DNA of 64,000 bases from Schistosoma mansoni (taxonomy: Eukaryota; Platyhelminthes; Trematoda; Strigeidida; Schistosomatidae), in NCBI RefSeq assembly GCF_000237925.1, contig NC_031498.1, positions 12,129,906 through 12,193,905 of the forward strand. The letters run 5' to 3'. Positions 51,801 through 63,350 of the stretch are shown piece by piece; positions within the stretch are counted from its first letter, which is position 1, and each line of letters begins with the position of its first letter. The position numbers and the translations under genes were made by a program. The notes under the pieces are model-generated. The model was given only the letters and a program-made list of their open reading frames with translations. It made no database searches and was not told where the DNA came from.

Positions 51801-51945
51801 CCATTTGCAAAATTACCACCGAAAAGGTCTACTATAGTTTTGGGGTCATATATAAAACTGTTATTATGCAGGATGCATGGTATATCAACCTTTTGAGTTG
51901 ATTTAGCGCGTTTATTGAAAAGGAGGATTAGGTTCTGCACTTTTG
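48822..51945 (-). mobile_element. CR1-like LINE, interrupted by another LINE copy
   Basis: On the minus strand the upstream part (51940-51316) has LNNLKVSRGHGADGISSF and the sequence leading to RT block 3. After the insertion at 50437-51307 it resumes with LVLYLDISKAFDMVN, IQGSVLGPLLFLGFIDDV, LLYADDLKVVYSFSP and ELNTAKCG. It continues to VRPLLEYCAFLLSST, DPLWKRRLKLN and CKFSRLWNNLPQTV, with a stop at 49274. A 3' UTR runs to an AAT tail at 48822-48835. The YADD box is intact. The frame is broken near 49970-50010 and by the insertion, and the endonuclease half is missing. Confidence 0.87.
50437..51307 (+). mobile_element. Nested 5'-truncated LINE insertion (3' UTR only) with target duplication
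   Basis: It starts TGGGGCAGAACATATTAAA and ends AATAAATTATTATTATTG. The flanks TAATACTA (50429-50436) and TATTACTA (51308-51315) form an 8-bp target duplication with one difference. It interrupts the reverse transcriptase of the host LINE just before the LDISKAFD block. It is nearly identical to 39852-40785. Confidence 0.85.
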
Positions 51946-51957
51946 AGCTAGTACTTA

Positions 51958-52435
51958 GTGCATTTTTCCTTTCGCCTTCACTGTGCTTTTATGCTTCCTC
52001 CGGAGCTGTATTTATGTTGTTTCAGTTTAAACTTAGTCTTGGCGGAAGCCATATTGATTTTTCCCCCTTTGATTGTGTTGCTTGAGTTGACTGAGATTGT
52101 GCATTCTGATTGGGAATTGAAGCACTCTTCCAGAATTGGAAACACTGTGTTATAAAGCAACAAACTATTATCTTTTGAACGGATTGTTACTTGATTTATC
52201 CAGAAATGATAGAATAACACTTATTTTTGGTGCGTCCGGTACTTTTCTTACGTTCCTTATCAATTTGTCTATTTTTTGTAATTTAGATCGATTATTGAGG
52301 GAACAATTATTGATTGAATAACCGAGCAGTAATATTAGTTTAGGTAATAATGTACACTTGCATTTATAACGAAATTTAGAACCGTTATTTCCCCAATCCC
52401 CTTGTTTTGACTTCAACGGGGCAACGATGCGCGAT
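51958..52435 (+). mobile_element. LTR-like repeat, second copy of the 43190 family
   Basis: About 450 bp similar to 43190-43640, with matching blocks TTGTGTTGCTTGA, GAATTGGAA, CTGTGTTATAA and GTAATAATGTACACTT. It is probably a solo or orphan long terminal repeat of a Gypsy-type fossil and is old. Confidence 0.5.
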
Positions 52436-53593
52436 TAAACTACCCAGACAGTTATTCTTCAGCCAAACCTTAGTTTGGATCTTACAGTTATAGCATTTAG
52501 ATCATTGACGGAACATCGGAACAGGATTGCATAGTTGCATAAAACAGAGTAGGAGTTTGCAGATAAAATAAGCTATCGGAAAAGAACTTGTAGGTTGAAG
52601 AGTTGTGAAACCTGATATTTTTTAGTCACTAAGTAAGGGTTTGAAAATAAACGGTTAGACGGTGAGATATGTGATAAAAATTGAAAATTGATGGCTAATA
52701 AATGGGAAGGACCTCAGTTTATTGTTGTTGACAATGGTTTTTATGGCCATTTAGCAAGTGTTACTGGTTCTCCATAATAGTAGTTTCTAACTACATCAAG
52801 TTTTGTTGAGTCGCTGTGCAAGGCAGTTCACAGGCCCAGTGCGTGCAACACTATCAATAGTTCAGTATTATGTTGTGAAAGCCAGGAGAAAACTCAAAAG
52901 ACATTTTTGACGAACATTTATGAAAAAAGAATACGAAGTGTGTAACAAATTAAGGACGGATAAAACGCGTGATGTTCTTACTGGAAAATCTCAAATGTGA
53001 ATTGCAGGGGCTGTTACTAGGCTAAATGGTTGTAATTGGCGATACGGTCACAAGGAGCTAATTGGTTATTCATTCACAGGTTAAAATGTTGGGTTACCCA
53101 TCTCTGAATGTAGCTCGACGTAGGAAGACCACACCAAGCAAACAAAAAACTTCAAAGTGATCCATAAGGCAGTTTTGGGTAAGATTTCGACTTGACTGGA
53201 TGTTTATTGGTAACCTATTCTAGAGGCTTTCCTAGCGTGTAACGAAGAACAATGAATTCGGTCTCCTTGATGTTCTTGATATATTTAGTACAAAGTTCTG
53301 ATTCAGAAGTGTATGATTTGTCCCACAGATATTCTACCGGAACTGTAAACGCAATAATTACCATCCAGAGTCTGTGTGAAAGCTGTAGTCAGGATGAGCT
53401 TATTGCTTCTAAACTCAAAAAACTATCCGATTAGTACAATATTTAAAGGATTTGAAGTCACTAAGTGAAACCAACAAACATGCCGACCAGTACTGAGTGT
53501 TTTGTCTAAATTAATAAAAAGGGGTTGTGGTCACATTATTGTTGTAGGATAATGCTCTTCATTTGGTAGGTCGCGTGTTACAGGGGTGGTTTA
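52436..53593. other. Likely fossil LTR-element interior, not assignable
   Basis: It lies between two different LTR-like repeats. A short coding-like piece at 53252-53434 and a purine-rich tract (ACAGGGGTGG) just before 53594 fit the 3' end of an LTR element. No diagnostic motif is preserved, and it is broken. Confidence 0.35.
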
Positions 53594-53990
53594 CATGTAG
53601 AATTATGGTCCACGTCGTTATTAGTACTGCTATAATGATAGACCTAATCCTAAAATTATAGATATGTCATGATGTGGAAACCTAATCTATAAGATCTTAC
53701 GTGGAAGTCATATCATTGTCCAAAATGACTCGTCGTATCGTAACAATCCGTGATGTAACACTCGGCGTTTGTAAAGAACATATTTAGGCTGAAGATAGAA
53801 TAATATATTTAACATGGGTTAAGACAAGTTATACAGAATGACCACGTCTGCAAGGCTGAGGCATGCCATCTGATTGAATCCAATTGGATATTCCCACCTT
53901 CACCATTGTTGGCCTTCCTCCCGTGTTAAATATTGAACATCCATTTTCCCAGTTATCTCAAGTTCAGCTTCGATGATTGTGTGGTTAGGA
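53594..53990 (+). mobile_element. LTR-like dispersed repeat, copy 3
   Basis: It starts TGTAGAATTATGGTCC after a purine-rich tract and matches the 13657 repeat along its whole length, including GGAAGTCATATCATTGTCC and GTGTTAAATATTGAACATCC. It is probably a 3' LTR of an unassigned old element. Confidence 0.58.
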
Positions 53991-56300
53991 CAGAACCACT
54001 GCAAATCCTGTCATTGGTGATTCCAATCTTTTTATATGTCTGGAAAGGTGGAACTAATTACTAATTATTAATGAAGTGATTAGCGTCTAGGATACCACTT
54101 AAGCGAAAGAGAATGGGATAGGAAGCTTTGGTCTTAACTTCACGTAACCGTCTTGTAGCATGCCAAGATCGCGATAGCCCAGAACTTGGTATTAGAGTAT
54201 ATTCAACGAACTTTAATTTCTCGCCATCACGTTTATTATACACAATCGCATTCTGAATACGCTGAAGCCTTTTCAATACTTTTGAGTATACACGGTCAAA
54301 CACTTCGGTTTTTTAAACTTCAAGATCAGAGTTTCCCGGAACACTAACTAGGTAACTGCATGATGATAAATCTTGAATAGTTTGAGTAGGATTAACTCAC
54401 TTCTTATTATTCTTGGAGCTGCCACTGATATAAGCATAGGATTTTACATCAAAATAGTTACGATAAGGTATAAACTTGTCTCAAGTGTCCATTGAGTGGT
54501 CAAACTGTGTATACTTGGTTGAAGAAAGGAATATTTCTTCAGGCGAACGCTCTCAATCTGCATCAATGGACTTTTTATTGTAGGCGGACTTACAATCTAT
54601 GGACCGTGATACCTTCTATTGTTTGTTTACTTTAGAGGTCAGTATTCATTACACTCTTATTATCATGGTCGGACCCTTTCACTAGGTGTTCATTTCTTTT
54701 CTCTCTTTCCTTCTATTATTCTTAAGATAATGAAGTTTGTGATTAAGACAATAAGTTGTGTTGTGCTTAAATCAACTTCTCAGACTCGTTTTATCTTCAC
54801 TAAACATATACATCCCATACATATTGAGGATCCTTCGCACGTGATTGAGACTTCCATAGCATCACTCCAAACTATGACTGCACAAACACTTATTCTAACG
54901 TCATGTCTTACCGCAAAAGTAAGTCATGTACTTGTCAATTTATTTTGTTTTATTTTGTTTTTATTACTCATTTGGCGATACATACATGGTCGTTTATTCT
55001 TGTTCTGTGTTCATAAACACGATTACTAAACTATTTACGTATTTCGCGCCTCTTTTATTTTTATTTGCTTAATTTCTTCCTTTCCTTCTCTAAAATCCAT
55101 TTAATATTCTTCTCAATTACACAGAACCTGATTTATTATTATTACTATTCTATTATCCATATTTTCTTTCCTTGCTCTTTTTCTAATGCGGCAAACATAA
55201 TGCTAACATCATTGAAACTTGTGTATTATTGCATTTTTGAGGAAACCCGAAATGGTTTCTTCACAACACTTATGTACCCAAAAGATGCTTGTGAATAATA
55301 ATAATAAAAGCCATTACTTCCATAGTCCGCACCGATCGGTTTTGTAGGTCTTCGACATTGATGCTGAACTCATGTGAACGGAAACGTTCACACAACCAAC
55401 TATGACGCTATTAGAGCAGTCTTTGAAAGTGTATACTGACCGACCGGATAAGGGTCCGTCTATGTGAACGAATAATGAGGGTCATTAACGACACCCTCCT
55501 CCATTTCGTCTGTCGGCAAACGCTCCTTGCAGACGCATCTGGTTGTCCTCCTCTCTAATGTCTGGTACCAGCAAACTCATTGCGCAGAAACACAATGCCT
55601 GCGACAATTCGGGTCGTTCCAATAACCCAGTCATGCTAAGAGATATCGCGTCATATCGGTACACAGAAAATCAAATGGAAATGAATAACCCAGAAATCTC
55701 TTCTAATTAGGTCTGCAAAGAGTAAACACAGGTTTCTGTACAACTTTGTGAAGAAGGTACCCACCATGTTGAATATCTCGCATCAGGATTCCTTGACAGT
55801 GGGCAGATTTCATGAGGTTGCTGGTCTTCTGAACCAAAAATTCCAACCTAGGTATTTTCAGTCTTCCGTGCCGCTTTCCAATGGCTGCTGAGTGCCCTAT
55901 CTTTTCAAATGCTGACATGGGTTTCATGAAGTTTGAGTCGCTTTAACTCAAAGGCTCTTGAATTCACATAGATTTGTTGGCTTTATTGGCATTCAACCCG
56001 AATTCTGAACGAATATCACGAAGTTAGTTGTCCTCCCCCTATTATTCACTTCAATTGTTGATGGTAAAATTTTGCAACTAATAAAAACTATTTCAAGTGA
56101 TTATTCAAGATTGCACTCGGAGAAACACCAACACCATCCCCACACCTAAAGAGAGAACTTGCTCTCTTTGAATATGTTGGAAGACAAGCAACCAAGGAAG
56201 CACTCGGATATAAAACCAACATACTCAGCCTCAAACATTCAAAAATCTTGTCCTCCAGTCTTTGTTTCAGTCCCAGCTTGGAAGTGACAAGAGAATAAAC
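53991..56300. other. Transposon-derived stretch, poorly classifiable
   Basis: A minus-strand frame at 54061-54303 (KVLKRLQRIQNAIVYN) loosely recalls a LINE C-terminal domain. From 54560 to 55330 the sequence is T-rich and ends in (AAT)n AAAAGCC, possibly another LTR or UTR; a 136-codon frame there is low-complexity and hydrophobic. From 55330 to 55660 it is GC-richer and of unknown origin. No host exon is supported. Confidence 0.35.
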
Positions 56301-56309
56301 GATCTAGGT

Positions 56310-57540
56310 TAGTCCTGGCAATAGTAGTCACTCAATTGATTCAAGCTTTTCTTAATCGCACCAACGGATGATGCTTCAATCATGTTTCGAGGTAATGAGC
56401 TAAATTCATTGGTTATTCAGTTAAAAATAAGGTAAACAGTTGACAAGTGAGTTGCCTTGAACCGCTAGGCCCAGAGATTCATCTGCTTCAATGTGTCTGT
56501 TCTATCGGTAGACTCACAGTGACGCTCGTTTGAGTTCAGTAACTCAAAAGACGATTACAGCCAACATCTTCTTTATAGTGACTTGACAAACATTCATAAT
56601 GATGTAGAAGATGGAAAGAAAGGGTATTATAAAAAAGAATATAAACACAAATAAAAATAACTTGTGTCTGAGTAGTACTTTATCCAACTGGTACAGACAG
56701 TTGATAAGACCAAATGACCACAATAAGGAAAATATTCCATTGAGTGTAGGAAAAATATCCTACTCAAAGAAGGAGGGGAAGTCTACTCACTTTGTTTCGA
56801 AGATCAGCAATCCACTGGAAAACCAGTTTCTCACTATATTTTAACTTTGAAATTACGGTGACTAACTTGTTTGAGGTTCGTTGAAGCTTTTCCAACAACC
56901 CTATCGTTTTTAGGAAAGGGCTGGTCACTTGCACTTTACGGACGAACAAGCACTGTATACCAAGTCCTAGCATTGATACTGTTCTACTTATCGACCAAAA
57001 GGTCCAAAACCTTGAGCGGCTATCACAAGACGTTCTCTAGTGGTTTCTAAGTACTGACTCACTACGACTCCTAGTTTACGTGTATCTAGACAACAGACAG
57101 CTCAATCTTACCCACTGTGTATGCATCTGTACCTTTTGAACCAATATGCATCATAATGCAATTAGAGGCACTCACAGACAGCTGCCAAACTTTGGACTAA
57201 CTTGAGCATTTTATCGGTCATTTTGAAGCTATAAGCGGTTACCTTCATTTTCAATACTCTCCATATCTTCATATCGTCTGCATACAATAAAACCAATGGT
57301 GATAAAGGACTAAGAAAGTCATTTACATACACGAGGTATAGAAGTGGCCCAAAAAATGTACCCTGGGGTACTCCGCCAAGTACAGTTTCGCAGCTAGACA
57401 ACTTGGAGTGAACCCGACTAGGGAATCCTCTATCTACACAAGTAAAAGCATATTTGATTCCAACCAATAATGGCATGAAACTTCTAGAGCGGTTGCCGAG
57501 AGCAGAAAAAGAGTTTTGTGACGAGCCATGAAGTGGTGTG
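56310..57540 (-). mobile_element. CR1-like LINE relic
   Basis: On the minus strand it reads GGVPQGTFFGPLLYLVYVND and VLLYADDMKIWRVLK, then LEKLQRTSNKLVTVISKLKY. Further down are damaged remains of the C-terminal (SLPRNMIEA-type) block near 56330-56450. The YADD box is present but the coding region is broken several times. The 5' half is absent. Confidence 0.75.
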
Positions 57541-59286
57541 GTGGTGATACGTGACTTAGGGTCTTCAGCTGGTGTGCAATAAGAACACTAAGGTCAGCAT
57601 TAATGTCTAATGCTTATAAAAGCATTTATTTTAGTTGATTATTTGCCACTAAACACTAGTAAACCTACCGACATGGAGCGAAAATTTAAGTCTGATAAAG
57701 TAATACACTCAAAACATCATGATATTAATGTCCAGAGAAAACAAAAAATGGAAATCTACATATCTAAGAGCATTAGCTATCCAAATGTCGTAGATCTTTC
57801 TTTTCCCACAGTCCAATATTGGATGTAAGGGTCCTTAGCCTCCATACAATTAGAAACTCAGCTCTTAAGGAGAGTTTAAAAGAGTACACACAGTTCAATC
57901 TAATGATGTCACAGCTATTCGGAGCTCGACAACACCTTTACAATCTATGTATGCCAACCTAGTCAAATCAGCAGTCAGAAATGAAGGAGTTCGGAGATAC
58001 ATTTAGAAGGCTATCGGTATGTCGAAGGAACGTTAGGTCTAAGCTGGCTGATAGTTGAAAGTGATGCGTGGCACGGCGTACCCACTCGTGATCTGATGTG
58101 GATGCATGACCCTGCGCTTCAGTTAGGTGAGTCCATCAAAACTAATGCGGTCAGCATCAAATGTCGAAGACTCACAAAACTATTGATTTTGGGATTTATT
58201 TACCGATACAGATCAATAGAATCGTGAAGCTGAAGCATGAATAGAGGTTACGTACAGTAAATCTATTGCTCTTATAAAACAGAAGGATATATGAGTTTCC
58301 CGCAAACTTTAAGCTACTTCAATATGACTTCTTAACACCCACGCAGTCACTTTTCTCCCTTTTGAGAATAAGATAGATTGAAAGTTCATGAATTCAGGAC
58401 TAGCTGTTTGTTGTCTGATTGTCAACTTTCCTACGGAATTTTCTACGAGTAAATCACTGTCTGATATGGCTATTCCGACAGAAATACTCGAAGGAGAGTT
58501 AGCGTAACTGAAAACCATCAATCTTTAGGATCAACACATGCATTACACTCTAGTCTCTACCACACTAAAACTGATTAGATCTGAGTCGAAGCACTTCTTA
58601 TTGAACACCGTGCATTCCTAAACCCGTAATTTACATGATTTTTTAATGCATATCTGATGAAGTGTTTAGTTTCACGAGTACACCTGAATAAAGAAGCGAT
58701 TTGTTAGACGATTATGGTTGCAGTCAAATTGATGTCGGGTTTCAGCTGCATTGGCATCAGCAGGACACTACTTCTGATCAAAACACAAAGAGTCTGACAC
58801 ATGTACGAATGATCAATAATAACCATTTGGTTTTCCATCCTAACAATCGAAGACCGAACAAGTTGGAATGAACTATTTTCATAGAGCGCGCTCACGAAAC
58901 GAACAGTTACTTAAACAAATACAATGTTGTAATTATCTCGTAGTGATAGAAAAATTATGTTCTACTTGATTTCATACGACTAAGTCATACCGTTTGTTAT
59001 TATGATGGGGTGTAAGAAACCAGTGTCTTGACCTACATATTTCCGAAATCAGCTGCGTTAACGTCACAACGGCGTCTTGGTCACAATCAAACTACACACT
59101 GTGGACTTTAGTTCCGTTGACTTCTTCGCGAAAAAGTGCTGATATTTTAGACAAAACTAATCTTTGGGTAAGGAAAAGTACTCAAGCTAGGAGTTCGACT
59201 GGAATATATGCAGACAGAACCATAGTTTCACTTTACAAGCACAGCTGATTTCACTGATCTGAATTTTCACAACCAAAGATTGAAGG
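57541..59286. other. UBE2H upstream region with repeat pieces
   Basis: It contains an unclassified repeat (57985-58215) and coding-like fragments on the plus strand at 57610-57960 (NVVDLSFPTVQYW; LHTIRNSALKESLKEYTQ in a different frame), which look like an eroded gene or element. Minus-strand frames at 58309-58521 and 58704-58895 have no known motif. The UBE2H promoter should lie within the last few hundred bases. No TATA-like element stands out. Confidence 0.4.
57985..58215 (+). repeat. Unclassified dispersed repeat, copy B
   Basis: It matches 47905-48130 in reverse orientation, with shared GTGATCTGATGTGGATGCAT, AGTTAGGTGAGTCCATC and ATTGATTTTGGGATTTATTT. The two copies are 10 kb apart and flanked by different sequence. 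Confidence 0.6.
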
Positions 59287-59885
59287 ATGTCGTCTCCTAG
59301 TCCAGGAAAGAAAAGAATGGATACAGATGTTGTCAAATTGTATGTTATTATCAGATAATTAGATAAATCCACATTTAGAATCGAGAGTAAGTACGAGGTT
59401 ACAATCCTGGGTGGTTTAAACGAGCTTATGGTAAAATTCTTCGGACCTCCAGAAAGTTGTCTATTTTATGCCTAACCTTTACTGCTTAGCTCCATACGAA
59501 GGTGGGATTTGGAAGGTTCGTGTTGATCTTCCTGAACGATATCCTTTCAAATCTCCCTCAATTGGTAAGTAAAGATAAGTGCTTATTCGAACTTACAGGA
59601 TTCATGAACAAAATATTTCACCCGAATATTGATGAAGCGTAAGTTGTTTTACTAGAAAATTGTATTGTCCATCAGATCTGGTACAGTTTGTCTTGATGTC
59701 ATAAACCAACAATGGTCTGCTCTTTATGGTAATTTAGATCATGTTCTGTATTTTAGACTTAACCAATATTTTTGAGTCTTTCTTGCCACAGCTTTTAGCA
59801 TATCCAAATCCTACAGATCCACTTAACAGCGATGCTGCTTCTTTGTTTATGTTCAAGCCCTCTGAGTATGTCACGAAAGTAAAAG
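59287..59885 (+). CDS. UBE2H: Ubiquitin-conjugating enzyme E2 H, exons 1-6 (partial)
   Basis: UBE2H carries ubiquitin as a thioester and hands it to ligases such as the CTLH/GID complex. Six exons are in phase: 59287-59339, 59379-59455, 59490-59564, 59599-59638, 59676-59728 and 59757-59885. They encode 142 residues starting [20 protein letters not shown]. Visible signatures are [35 protein letters not shown] (HPN at 76-78), catalytic Cys87 in GTVCLDV (codon 59689-59691), and [18 protein letters not shown]. Residue numbering matches human UBE2H (183 aa) without gaps. The five introns are 39, 34, 34, 37 and 28 nt. Exon 6 ends in phase 1 at a GTAAGT donor. The missing acidic C-terminal ~40 residues were not found up to 64000, so the last exon lies beyond the window. 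The ATG equals the known start of the family. Confidence 0.96.
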
Positions 59886-61984
59886 GTAAGTTGTTCTGCA
59901 CCATGCTTAAAACTCGGTTTTTATTTATGTCTTCTTATCCTAATATAATGTTTGGCCAAGCGCATTGTAGTAGATATGATAAAACGTCTTAAAATCTGTG
60001 TATAGGTCGAGTGTGTTTGAAATTTTAGTATTTTCAGTAAAGTAGCAACCTTTCACGATTTACCATCCTTCTACTTTTAAGTTACCCATGGGTTAGTCAT
60101 ATGCACTTCGTTTCCCCAAGATTATACAACCCAACTTCAGATTTAACTATCCGGCAAATATATAGTATATGTTGTGTACATTTGTCTCAAAAGTAGCTTT
60201 AATTTGTGATGGAGATATAGTAGCAAATTTAAAATTCCGAACTAACATTCTCACATGATATTTAATATAAGCACGTAATAGGAAAAATGGCTAAAGTTTG
60301 TTCACCTGGAGGTACACCTAGTTTTACATATTTTGTATTTTCCATGTCTGTAGTTGTTGTAAAACATACTTTGTTCTACTTCAAGACTACAGTTTATTTA
60401 TACTGAGTATTGTGGGTCATTTTGATAAGTGATCGCTCTGCCTACCAATACTTAAAATCTTTTGTGACAAAAGCTATCATCTGCGGAACTATTTTAAACG
60501 GCTTAAAAAATATTCATCCTTTATCCTTTCCTACAACAAACCACACATCGGGTGTTAGGACGTAACAAGGTGTGTGTGCATAAATGGCTGAGTGTTTCTA
60601 TACATTTCTGCTGTGTCAGAGTATGTTAACTACCTTGTTTAACAGTATGTAACAATTTCTTTGAATGATTATTCCGGGATTTCGGCTTATCAATATATCG
60701 GTGGGTAAGTTGATAATTTTGCAACGATCAGCTGAATGAATTCACTATATATAAAAAATACAAATCGACCGATATTTTTCAGATGACTGCTTAGCTGTCG
60801 TTCTTGTTAACGTATAACGATATGCAGTGTAAAAGCCATTAGAGGACCGTAAGTTATTTCAGTACATCGTAATGTTCATTCCTTTTCGCGGACAAACGTA
60901 TCGCAGTCCACAAAATCTATAAATTTAGTTTACTATGCTACCTTTTATTAATTAGTCTTGTTTGTTATGTAAACACTGATACCTACTTAGTTTTTATTGG
61001 AAATGACGTGTCTTGGTATGCGTAATGTTAAACTACTGTAGATCCTCTAGCTTTTCTCGATCATCCTTCCTCAATGTAGTAGGCAACTCAACCAGTCTTC
61101 GGCTGTCTAGACTTTTGTCGTAAAATGCATTTCCTGCCGTCGTCCTCATTTTAGTTTCATTTTCGTGCTGTGGTATGGAATTTAATAACGTAGTCAGCAC
61201 AAATCAAGTCATTGTCTCCCTTCATACCTTGGAAACCAGTTAGAAAAGACACCTAGAGTCGTTAGTTGTCAGGGTTGAAATACCATACTTTCATCTACTG
61301 AATGTAACTATTGTATGAAAACCCACTTTGTTACAAACTAAGTAGAGATAAATTCAATTGAAATGTGTTTGTCTCAGTATATTTTGTCTTCTAACAGTAG
61401 ACTTCATTGTTTTTCAATAAAACAGTACGTGGTCTGGACCTTGAAACTAGGGACTTTCTGTATGACAAACCCTAAAATAATTGACATTCCTATCTGTATG
61501 GTTCAGAAACTCCAGTTATGTCTGTTTATTTACTGTGTTAGTTTCAAGAGCCGAATAAGGTATTAGTAAACTCAATTAAAGCACTCACGGGAATTTTCAA
61601 CTTGTTGGGCTGCATAGTGAAGTGTTTCTGGGGTCTATTCTCTGTAGTTGCCACATATAATCTTTGCAAATTATGCTTCACCAATAACTTTCCAAATGAC
61701 TACACCAGTTAACACTACTTTTTAGTAAGTATTTGCTAGAAATCCCCTTGCAAACAGATTCCTAAAGGATAAGAGTACTATAAATCGAAGACATCGATAC
61801 AGTTTAGAGTCCTAGAAACGTCCAAAGCAAAATTTTGAAAATAGTGATCAAAGTAATACAGCACGTAAACCACTTTGTGTACATATTTGCATTCTTTCTC
61901 ATAGCTTAACCGTCAACAAACTTTCATCACAAAAACCAGAATTTTTTACTATCTGACAACTTATGGTTCAGAGGAAATATTCTA
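59886..61984. other. UBE2H intron 6, first part
   Basis: AT-rich sequence with no exon matching the expected EYIxKYA continuation of UBE2H and no recognisable repeat. Small open frames here lack any motif. Confidence 0.5.
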
Positions 61985-63350
61985 CTATCTATGAAAGAAG
62001 TGCCTTGGCTTTCTCTATTCTTGTTCGTCTGATATTGATTGCTGCCTTCTTGTCTTTCCTTTCTTCAATCTTATTAAGTATACCAACAGTGATCCATTCC
62101 TTGTGATGGTGCTTCTTGTGGCCCAGAACCTCCTGACATGTTGAAACGACTGTCTTCTTGATACCTTCCCAGTTGCTCTCCATGGTAGTCCCTCTCCATT
62201 GAGTAGATCATGAAAGGCCTGGAACCTGTTGCTGAGGGCTATCTTGAATTTGTTGAGTTTGTCAGTATCAGGAAGAAAGGCTGTACTAAACGTTTGTGAT
62301 GTTGTCTGCCCCGTTGTCCAGTACTTCTTGCGTTCAGTTTCATCTTGGCGACCATCAAGTGATGATCTGATGCTATATCAGCTCCTCCATCGTCCTCTTA
62401 AACTTTATTTTGATGCAGATATGGTCGATTTGGTTCTGTGTAGTGTGATCCGTTGAAGTCCATGTGGCTTTGTACATGCGTTTGTGTGGAAATATGGTAC
62501 CACCTATGACCAGTTTGTTGAAGGTACATAGGTTTGCAAATCTCTCACCATTTTCGCTCCTTTCTCCTAGTCAGTCCATGTCGTCCTATGATTTCTTCGT
62601 ATCCGGTGTTGTCCATTCCAACTTTGGCATTTAAATCTCCCATAAGAATGGTCAGGTCCTTTGTTGGGCACTTCTCGACGATCGACTGCAGCCTATCGTA
62701 GAATTGATCTTTAACGTCTTCATCATAGTCGTTGGTAGGCGCATAGCATTGGATGACGTTCATTGTGATACCCTCTTTCTTTGTTTTGAAGGAGGCTTTG
62801 ATGATCCTTAGTCCATGAGATTCCCATCCTATTAGTGCATTTTGTGCTTGTTTGGACAGCATCAATGCAACTTCTTGTGTATGTGGGGCACTTTCTTTTT
62901 CATGACCGGAGTATATCAGTAGCTCTCCTGAAGCTAGTCTTTGTTGTCTAACCTGCGTCCAATGTGTTTCACTGATTCCAAGCACCTCCATGTTGTATCT
63001 TTTCATTTCTGCAGCAACTTGGATGGCTCTTCCGATCTCCCACATTGTACGGACCTTCCGTGTACCCAAACTAATGGTTTTTCTGGTTGTCAGAAGGGAC
63101 CTCGGCCTCGTGGCTTCCGAAAAAACTCGGCTTTCACCATGAGGCGTCATAACTCTTTTAAATGAAGACCTTCTGACTCCCAGGGCAAAGTTTAAATGGT
63201 TTGAATAATTTTTTCTGGTTAGCGTATTTTTAGCGAGTTAGTTTTGAACGAAATGGGGTCGCTAACCCTATACTCACCCCTCCTCCTTCATCCGGACTTG
63301 GGACCGACAGTCACCAAAGAGGGGCTCCAGGCTGAGTTGGGATTAGGATT
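61985..63350 (-). mobile_element. RTE-clade LINE, 5' half (endonuclease)
   Basis: On the minus strand the AP-like endonuclease reads VRTMWEIGRAIQVAAEMKRY, NMEVLGISETHWTQ, LLIYSGHEKESAPHTQEVAL, IIKASFKTKKEGITMNVIQC, YAPTNDYDEDVKDQFY and LTILMGDLNAKVG. These are the catalytic blocks of the family often mis-annotated as craniofacial development protein 2. Decayed ICIKIKFKRTMEE and NWEGIKKTVVSTCQEVLGHK follow. The reverse transcriptase is missing: sequence stops near 61985. The upstream 5' UTR runs to about 63350. It lies antisense in UBE2H intron 6. Confidence 0.87.

Noticed and set aside
54619-55029. 136-codon plus-strand frame as a small membrane protein
   Set aside because: The frame is hydrophobic mainly because the DNA is T-rich. 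There are no splice signals, no conserved motif, and the surroundings are transposon debris.
57610-57960. Host exon with NVVDLSFPTVQYW and a following coding-like block
   Set aside because: The pieces fall in different frames without splice sites between them, and the adjoining sequence (57985-58215) is a dispersed repeat.
58309-58895. Two minus-strand frames as exons of a gene divergent from UBE2H
   Set aside because: Neither begins with ATG in a convincing context, no family is recognised and no splice pair joins them in phase.
59050-59062. CRE-like element (GTTAACGTCAC) upstream of UBE2H
   Set aside because: Too short and degenerate to separate from chance without expression or conservation data.
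62545-63150. Host gene of the craniofacial development protein 2 type
   Set aside because: The motifs are those of an RTE LINE endonuclease. That gene name is a common mis-annotation of such LINE sequence in flukes.
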